Part shown: positions 59,593 to 64,000 of the stretch, piece after piece
Layout: each line of letters starts with the position of its first letter
Position numbering within the stretch: position 1 is the first letter of the stretch
Origin: Viridibacillus arenosi
GTDB lineage: Bacteria; Bacillota; Bacilli; Bacillales_A; Planococcaceae
Assembly (NCBI RefSeq): GCF_001955655.1
Contig: NZ_MSPW01000008.1
Span: 62,001 to 126,000, forward strand
Length of the DNA stretch: 64,000 nt
Reading direction: 5' to 3'
Translations under genes and position numbers: made by a program
The notes under the pieces: generated by a model
The model's input: the letters and a program-made list of their open reading frames with translations, nothing else
The model's database searches: none
What the model was told of the DNA's origin: nothing

Positions 59593-59881
59593 GTATGAAA
59601 ATATGAATCAAAAAATAGATAGTGTTATCCATCAACTTATGAAGGAACAGCTTACGAATTTACCTAGCTATAGTAATAAAGAAAATAATAGCTTTGCTTA
59701 TCTCGAAAAAGACACATTGAATCTACTTATTAATTATTTAATATCAGGAGAAAAGATAAAAGCTGAAGAAATGGGCGATGAAGAATTAGAAATTAATCTT
59801 ATTAAACAGCTTGACGAGATGTTAGAGGAAAGTAAGAAGCAATTTGAAGAAGTGATTGGTTTACTTGAAAAATTGTCGTGA
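59585..59881 (+). CDS. Unrecognised operon protein 2
   Basis: 98 residues, acidic, helical (KIDSVIHQLMKEQLTNLPSY; LIKQLDEMLEESKKQFEEVI). GGGGGATG ribosome site lies inside the previous gene. Overlaps the third ORF. Possibly a small partner of the coiled-coil protein downstream. Confidence 0.58.
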   Translation: MSEYENMNQKIDSVIHQLMKEQLTNLPSYSNKENNSFAYLEKDTLNLLINYLISGEKIKAEEMGDEELEINLIKQLDEMLEESKKQFEEVIGLLEKLS

Positions 59882-59895
59882 TAGGAGGATCAAGT

Positions 59896-60699
59896 GTGGA
59901 TAATGATATTGTTGAAAATAATGATCCTGTTCAGCTTCAGCAAATGATCATATTATTAAGAGCTGAATTAGAGAAATATAAAAATGAAGTTAAAAGGCTC
60001 AGAGATAGTGATTATTATTCACTAGTACTGAGAGTAGAGAGAGAAAATGTTCAATTAACAAAACAGAAAAAGGAGCTTTCGATGGAGCTTTTAAAGCAGA
60101 AGAGAGACCATGAAAAAAAAATAAAAACTTACTATGATGATATACAAGCAAGAGAAATCCAGCAGAAAAAACAACTTTCTTCGATAGAGGGTTTATTAAA
60201 AGTAGTAGAAGAACTGCGTGCAGAAAATGAGCTAATAAAGGAAACGTTAAAATCCACTAAAGATGAATTTCTTACTGTGAGTTCAGATGCTAATTATAGG
60301 ACTTTAGTGGATGGCCTTGAAAATAAGTTGAATGTTTTTACAAGGGATATAAGCCAACAAATGAAGACTATAATTGAAGCCGTTGAAAGATCTCGTGTAG
60401 AACAAACTAATTCAGACAATCTTAATGAGCATTTAGCCATAGAAATAGAGGGGAAAAGCACTGAGATAGAAAAATTATCGAAAGAATTAGCGGATGTAAA
60501 AAAACATAGCTTTTCTCTAAGTGGAAAAATGATGATGAATCCAGAGGTCCTTACACAATTAGATTCTCAAGTAAATAAGGTATTGGCTCAATCAATGGAT
60601 TTTGAAAAGCAGTTGAATCATAAATTACGCTTGCTTGATGACTTGGACCATAAATTGAACGAGCTTACTATAGAAATAACTACTGATAAAACTGTATAA
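59896..60699 (+). CDS. Unrecognised operon protein 3, coiled coil
   Basis: 267 residues, GTG start behind AGGAGG. Almost entirely coiled coil (about 20-150 and 190-265), lysine/glutamate-rich, with no cysteine and no signal peptide. Third gene of the operon. It resembles the other coiled-coil cargo protein (56822) in type, not in sequence. Structural role is inferred. Confidence 0.6.
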   Translation: MDNDIVENNDPVQLQQMIILLRAELEKYKNEVKRLRDSDYYSLVLRVERENVQLTKQKKELSMELLKQKRDHEKKIKTYYDDIQAREIQQKKQLSSIEGLLKVVEELRAENELIKETLKSTKDEFLTVSSDANYRTLVDGLENKLNVFTRDISQQMKTIIEAVERSRVEQTNSDNLNEHLAIEIEGKSTEIEKLSKELADVKKHSFSLSGKMMMNPEVLTQLDSQVNKVLAQSMDFEKQLNHKLRLLDDLDHKLNELTIEITTDKTV

Positions 60700-61280
60700 A
60701 AGTATGTTGAAGAAGGCTGTTTCAAAAGAAAGACAAGACACATTTTTGAAGCAACAATTTTTATGTTTTTAGGATTCTACTTGTTGTTTCGTTTTTCGCC
60801 AATCAGGTTTTTACGGGCAGTTAATGCGAAATAAACATATGAGATTTCGGCTGATATGTAACATTAAGGACAAGTAATGGAATATTTCAACTATACTTGT
60901 TTAATATGTTACACAAAAAGAGACTGTTACAAATTTAGAGGCTCGATAAGCTGGTACAGATTTAGCTAATGAAAAACAGTGGGCTTGCTATCAGCACTAC
61001 AAGATAATTATGACTTTTGACGCCTTTTTAAGTTTGAATTTAGTAGAAAGTATGAGTAGATTTACACTCTAACACCTAAATTCGTCTGTATAAGTAATCG
61101 CTTTCTCATTAACTGCTTTTACATTCGGAGTATATTTGAGCTGTTTTTGTTCATTTTTCGTAAAATCGCTACCATTATACCGAATCTGGGGGAGTGTCTG
61201 TTTTATTATTCATTTGAAACCCTTGAGCTCTTAGGACTCTGGATTATGAAATTAACTCGTTTGTATAAAAAGTTTATCTT
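60700..61280. other. Gene-free, decayed stretch
   Basis: 580 bp. GGCTGTTTCAAAAG (60716-60729) recalls the ends of IS1182-like elements, and several stop-rich frames suggest decayed DNA. No intact gene, terminator or RNA is supported. Confidence 0.35.
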
Positions 61281-62051
61281 CTATTGGCAGATTGTTCCGG
61301 TTTTTATACCAGTAGGACCGTTAAACCCTGAAATTGTATCGATTACAAAATTTGTTGCTATATCTATGACAGACACAGTATTGTCAAGTTGATTTGTGAC
61401 ATAAGCAAGTGTTCCATCCGGCAAGATGGTTACTTGGTCAGGAGATAGTCCTACAGGGATTGTAGCAATCACCGTATTTGTTGCAGTATTTATGACGGAT
61501 ACATTATTTGAGTTTTCATTTGCTACGTAAGCAAACGCACCATTCGGAGTAAAAGCTATACCTTGAGGTTGGAGCCCTACTGGAATTGTAGCAGTTACGG
61601 TATTTGTTGCTGTATTTATGACAGATACAGTGTTATCTCCATGATTTGCTACATAAGCAAGTGTTCCATTCGGTGAAATTGCTACACCAAGAGGATTAAC
61701 TCCTACCAGAATAGTAGCGATTGGCGTGTTTGTTGCAGTATTAAAAACCGTTACATTATTCGATAAGAAAGCTGGAACATAACCAAGTGTTCCATTTGGT
61801 GAAATCGCTACTTCTAGTGGACCAGTTCCTACTGGAATAGTAGCGATTATAGTATTTGTCCCTGTATCAATCACTGATACTCTATTATCAGGAGTAGCTA
61901 GCTGACCAGCGTCTGTAACATATACGAGAAAGTTACAATTTGGTGGTACAGGTATAAATGGTGGGTTACAACTACAAGGGCAACAAAAGCCACAACAATG
62001 ACAACGACAACTTGGATTTGATTTAAACTTGAACTTTTTAAAATTTTCCAC
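61281..62051 (-). CDS. YVTN beta-propeller with Cys-rich tail
   Basis: 256 residues from the GTG behind AAGGAGGTG (an ATG 21 bp upstream lies before the RBS). N-terminal tail with eight cysteines (CRCHCCGFCCPCSC, about 14-27), then five about 42-residue YVTN repeats (NTVSVINTATNTVTATIPVG; PNGTLAYVANHGDN). Full propellers usually need six to eight blades, so this must oligomerise or is truncated. The cysteine tail points to cross-linking in the spore coat. Confidence 0.78.
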   Translation of the reverse strand: MENFKKFKFKSNPSCRCHCCGFCCPCSCNPPFIPVPPNCNFLVYVTDAGQLATPDNRVSVIDTGTNTIIATIPVGTGPLEVAISPNGTLGYVPAFLSNNVTVFNTATNTPIATILVGVNPLGVAISPNGTLAYVANHGDNTVSVINTATNTVTATIPVGLQPQGIAFTPNGAFAYVANENSNNVSVINTATNTVIATIPVGLSPDQVTILPDGTLAYVTNQLDNTVSVIDIATNFVIDTISGFNGPTGIKTGTICQ

Positions 62052-62079
62052 ATTGCACCTCCTTACTCTCATATATTGA

Positions 62080-62088
62080 TACTATATG
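62080..62088 (-). promoter_or_regulatory. Sigma-K-like -10 box
   Basis: Minus-strand CATATAGTA fits CATANNNTA, 29 bp before the GTG of the YVTN gene. No AC at 16-17 bp, so incomplete. The stretch up to the right core (62089-62474) holds no supported gene. Confidence 0.35.
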
Positions 62089-62474
62089 CAAACAGAATTA
62101 TGTTTCTTGTACGATTACCTAGACCAAATACTTCTGGAAAGTATCGTGGAAGTGTTATTTAATAATAGAGATCTCAAAATAAATAAAGAATCGTAGCAAA
62201 TGTCTCAGCCTTCACAACAAATGAATCAATGCTTCCAAAATATAGCCATTAACTCTTCAACAGGTAATTCATCAAAATAATAGTGATGAAATTTATTCAT
62301 TAGAATATACTCATAGCAATTGATTTTACATGTTTTGGTATTTACTCAAAGGCTTAATTTAGACAGTAGATTATTTTAATGGCTAAGTTATCAATTTTCG
62401 ATATATTTTCAGTTCAAGAATCAGAAAAAAAATAGATAATGAACACCTGTTTAAAAAGATTCCTTTGTTTGCGT

Positions 62475-62484
62475 TCGCTACACC
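62475..62484. other. Right core of element 2
   Basis: TCGCTACACC, matching 50778-50787. Permease N-terminal coding sequence follows to the right. Confidence 0.85.
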
Positions 62485-62922
62485 GAGAGCAGGCAACCCA
62501 GCTCGTAACGCGGCTGGAAGTAGAACTGCACCAAGTAATGCAACCGCTGGAGATGGCCAGAAGAACCATGAAATGATCATCATTAAAATTCCAATAATCC
62601 AGAAGGCAAGAGTCGGGTTTTTGAAGAATTTAGTAAAAGGTGCAATCATGACATCATTAATGCCGGACTTAGATAACACAGAGCTCATAGCGACAATAAT
62701 AGAAATGATTAATATGGTCGACATTAATTCGGTAATTGCATAGATAAAACTATTAAAAACGCCACTTATGGAGGCAGTTAAACTCCCTGTTGCAAAAATT
62801 GCTAACATGAAAATGCCAATAATACAAATGAGGGTAGTATCTCGACGCTTCACCATAAACCCAATAATCAATACAATGAAAACAACATAAATCCAATGGA
62901 GAGCTGTAAATTCTATTCCCAT
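62475..62922 (-). pseudogene. Permease N-terminal fragment
   Basis: Starts ATG at 62922 behind GGGGG and encodes about 149 residues (MGIEFTALHWIYVVFIVLII...), at least four membrane helices, up to LPALGVA at the core. The frame runs on by chance into element 2 as far as 62383. Together with the two other fragments it makes 463 residues. The promoter and ribosome site are intact, so a truncated protein may be made unless the elements excise. Confidence 0.88.
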
Positions 62923-62950
62923 ACTTTTCCCCCTCTAATAGGTCTGATTA

Positions 62951-62976
62951 TAGAATATGAAGGGTTATAAATATGT
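62951..62976 (-). promoter_or_regulatory. Permease promoter candidate
   Basis: Minus strand: AC (62975-62976), 15 bp, CATATTCTA (62951-62959), sigma-K/E-like with a short spacer. It overlaps TATAAT (62947-62952), which has no good -35. Either sigma factor is possible. The rest of the gene-free stretch to 63238 shows nothing else. Confidence 0.3.
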
Positions 62977-63238
62977 TGCCTACTGCCCAGAACTAAATTT
63001 TTTGTATGGGCTAAATGGATGGAATGTATATTTTTTATAAATAAATTTGAGAAATACTTTAGTGTAAAGTCACATAAAGTGCATTAATTGACGTTTGGCT
63101 AACGAACATCTATAATGAAAATAATAAGAAAATTGAATATAATAATCCTCCGTTTAAGGGGAGTAGCTATACAATAAAATCGTCAATACAGGATGAATAT
63201 CCTCGGTTTTATTGGCAACTTTTGATAGTTGTTTGCGA

Positions 63239-63270
63239 GACCTTACCGATTTTTTGGTAAGGTCTTTTTT
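63239..63270. terminator. Terminator 1 before YrzF-like gene
   Basis: GACCTTACC-N8-GGTAAGGTC followed by TTTTTT. Confidence 0.88.
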
Positions 63271-63316
63271 AAGAAAAGGCGTTATAACCAACAAATCGGT
63301 TATAACGCCTTTTCTT
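63271..63316. terminator. Terminator 2, 19-bp arms
   Basis: AAGAAAAGGCGTTATAACC and its exact reverse complement flank an 8-base loop; T- and A-rich ends allow termination both ways. Directly follows terminator 1. Confidence 0.88.
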
Positions 63317-63386
63317 ATTGCTAAAATAATGAATACTACAGAACGGAGTTGCTATTATTCTTATATTCCACGAGCTTGCTGCAAGT

Positions 63387-63959
63387 GTGAAAATTGAATC
63401 TGATAATCAACATACGCTACTTGACTATGATAAATCATTAACATTAATTGGTCAGGGGAGAAGTGCCTATGTATTTAGAATTAAACAAACAGGAAAAGCG
63501 ATGAAAGTATTTTTTCCGGAATATATGTATATTGCTGAGGAAGAAGCAGAAATCTATAAAGTAGTTCAGGAAATCACTTATTATCCAACTCTTTATGATG
63601 CAGGGTCAAATTATTTAGTTATTGATTATATAGAAGGAACTACGCTTTTTGACTGTCTAACAAATGGTATTCCAATCTCACAAGAAGTCGTTCGAGATAT
63701 TGATATCGCTTTACAATTAGCAAAGCAAGAAGGATTAAATCCATCTGACGTTCATTTAAGAAACATCTTAATTACATCAGATTTGCAAGTAAAGATTATA
63801 GACGTGGCTAGATTTAGACAAACGAAGGACTGTAACCAATGGCTCGACTTGAAAAAGGCATTTTACTGTTATTATGAAAAACGCTATTTTCCAAAGAAGA
63901 TTCCAGAATTCATGTTAAATGGTATTGCTATGCTCTATAAAAAGAATCTTCTTAAATAA
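63387..63959 (+). CDS. yrzF: YrzF-like protein kinase-fold protein
   Basis: 190 residues from GTG 63387. Short kinase fold: glycine loop GQGRSAYVFRI, lysine in KAMKVFFPEY, hinge YLVIDYIEGTTLFDCL, catalytic-loop-like NPSDVHLRNILI (the usual HRD is replaced by SDVHLRN, with Asn kept) and metal-binding-like KIIDVARFR. Matches B. subtilis YrzF-type proteins. No good RBS precedes the GTG. The frame is open upstream to ATT codons 7-10 bp after CGGAG (63344-63348), so non-AUG initiation is possible. Confidence 0.8.
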   Translation: MKIESDNQHTLLDYDKSLTLIGQGRSAYVFRIKQTGKAMKVFFPEYMYIAEEEAEIYKVVQEITYYPTLYDAGSNYLVIDYIEGTTLFDCLTNGIPISQEVVRDIDIALQLAKQEGLNPSDVHLRNILITSDLQVKIIDVARFRQTKDCNQWLDLKKAFYCYYEKRYFPKKIPEFMLNGIAMLYKKNLLK

Positions 63960-64000
63960 GAGTCAAATAATTGACAACAAAGAGTAAAGGGCTATCCAAT

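Larger units (their letters stand above)
50778..62484. mobile_element. Element 2: serine-recombinase island with spore-surface cargo
   Basis: About 11.7 kb bounded by the 10-bp direct repeat TCGCTACACC (50778-50787 and 62475-62484), both copies in permease coding sequence. A serine recombinase lies at the left end. There are no capsid, tail, replication or lysis genes. The cargo is a set of cysteine-rich, beta-rich and coiled-coil proteins of spore-surface type. Same host gene, same recombinase orientation and same left-end position as in element 1, but at a different target site. Confidence 0.9.

Noticed and set aside
62226..62300. 24-codon minus-strand frame (starts MNKFHHYYFDELPVEE)
   Set aside because: Protein-like but very short, without RBS, and in a decayed region; it may be a gene fragment but cannot be supported.
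1..64000. tRNA or rRNA genes as integration targets
   Set aside because: No cloverleaf or rRNA sequence was recognised; both elements use a protein-coding gene as target.

Overview
The window comes from a low-GC, spore-forming Gram-positive bacterium of the Bacillus/Lysinibacillus type. The evidence is an AT-rich genome with strong AGGAGG ribosome sites, a nadC-nadA end, a YrzF-like kinase, and spore-surface families (DUF4183, BclA-like and BclB-like C-terminal domains). The genus is inferred.

Layout. 1-4.0 kb is chromosomal: the 3' end of nadC, then nadA, a PadR regulator, a VOC-fold gene that appears to share the PadR operator, and a DUF4030 gene. From 4.04 to 62.92 kb one 463-codon membrane permease gene (minus strand) lies in three pieces. 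Its C-terminus is at 4040-4186, its middle at 49973-50787 and its N-terminus at 62475-62922. Two serine-recombinase elements separate the pieces. Joining the pieces at the two short core repeats (8 bp and 10 bp) gives one uninterrupted 1392-bp reading frame, so both insertions are mapped to the base pair within the cores.

Element 1 (4179-49980, about 45.8 kb) is a complete-looking cos-type siphovirus prophage. It has an integrase, a CI-like repressor with TTCAT-N5-ATGAA operators, and an early/replication block (Gp157, Sak4-like ATPase, DUF669, primase-helicase, ERCC4 nuclease, dUTPase, late regulator). A moron cassette follows, then HNH/terminase, head and tail genes, lysis genes (XhlA, holin, amidase) and an accessory right end. 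Three recoding sites are visible. Two are +1 sites (CCC-TAR) at the ends of the major capsid and major tail genes, which add nearly the same 18-residue tail to both proteins, as known from Listeria phage PSA. The third is a classical -1 slip (GGGAAAG) in the tail assembly chaperone. Accessory genes include a zinc-ribbon plus Acb2-like hairpin protein, DUF5677, DUF1643, DUF2971, a GNAT pair, secreted proteins and lipoproteins, and a SOS-type WYL/YolD pair.

Element 2 (50778-62484, about 11.7 kb) has a recombinase of the same family but no phage genes. Its cargo looks like a spore-surface set: DUF4183 proteins, BclA-like and BclB-like proteins, a coiled-coil repeat protein, a cysteine-tailed YVTN propeller and an unrecognised three-gene operon. 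A 50-residue ORF beside the recombinase has an exact sigma-K-type promoter. The inference is that element 2 may be excised during sporulation, like skin or SP-beta, with the small ORF as a possible directionality factor. This is the most interesting system here.

The right edge (63.2-64 kb) returns to chromosomal genes with a YrzF-like kinase.
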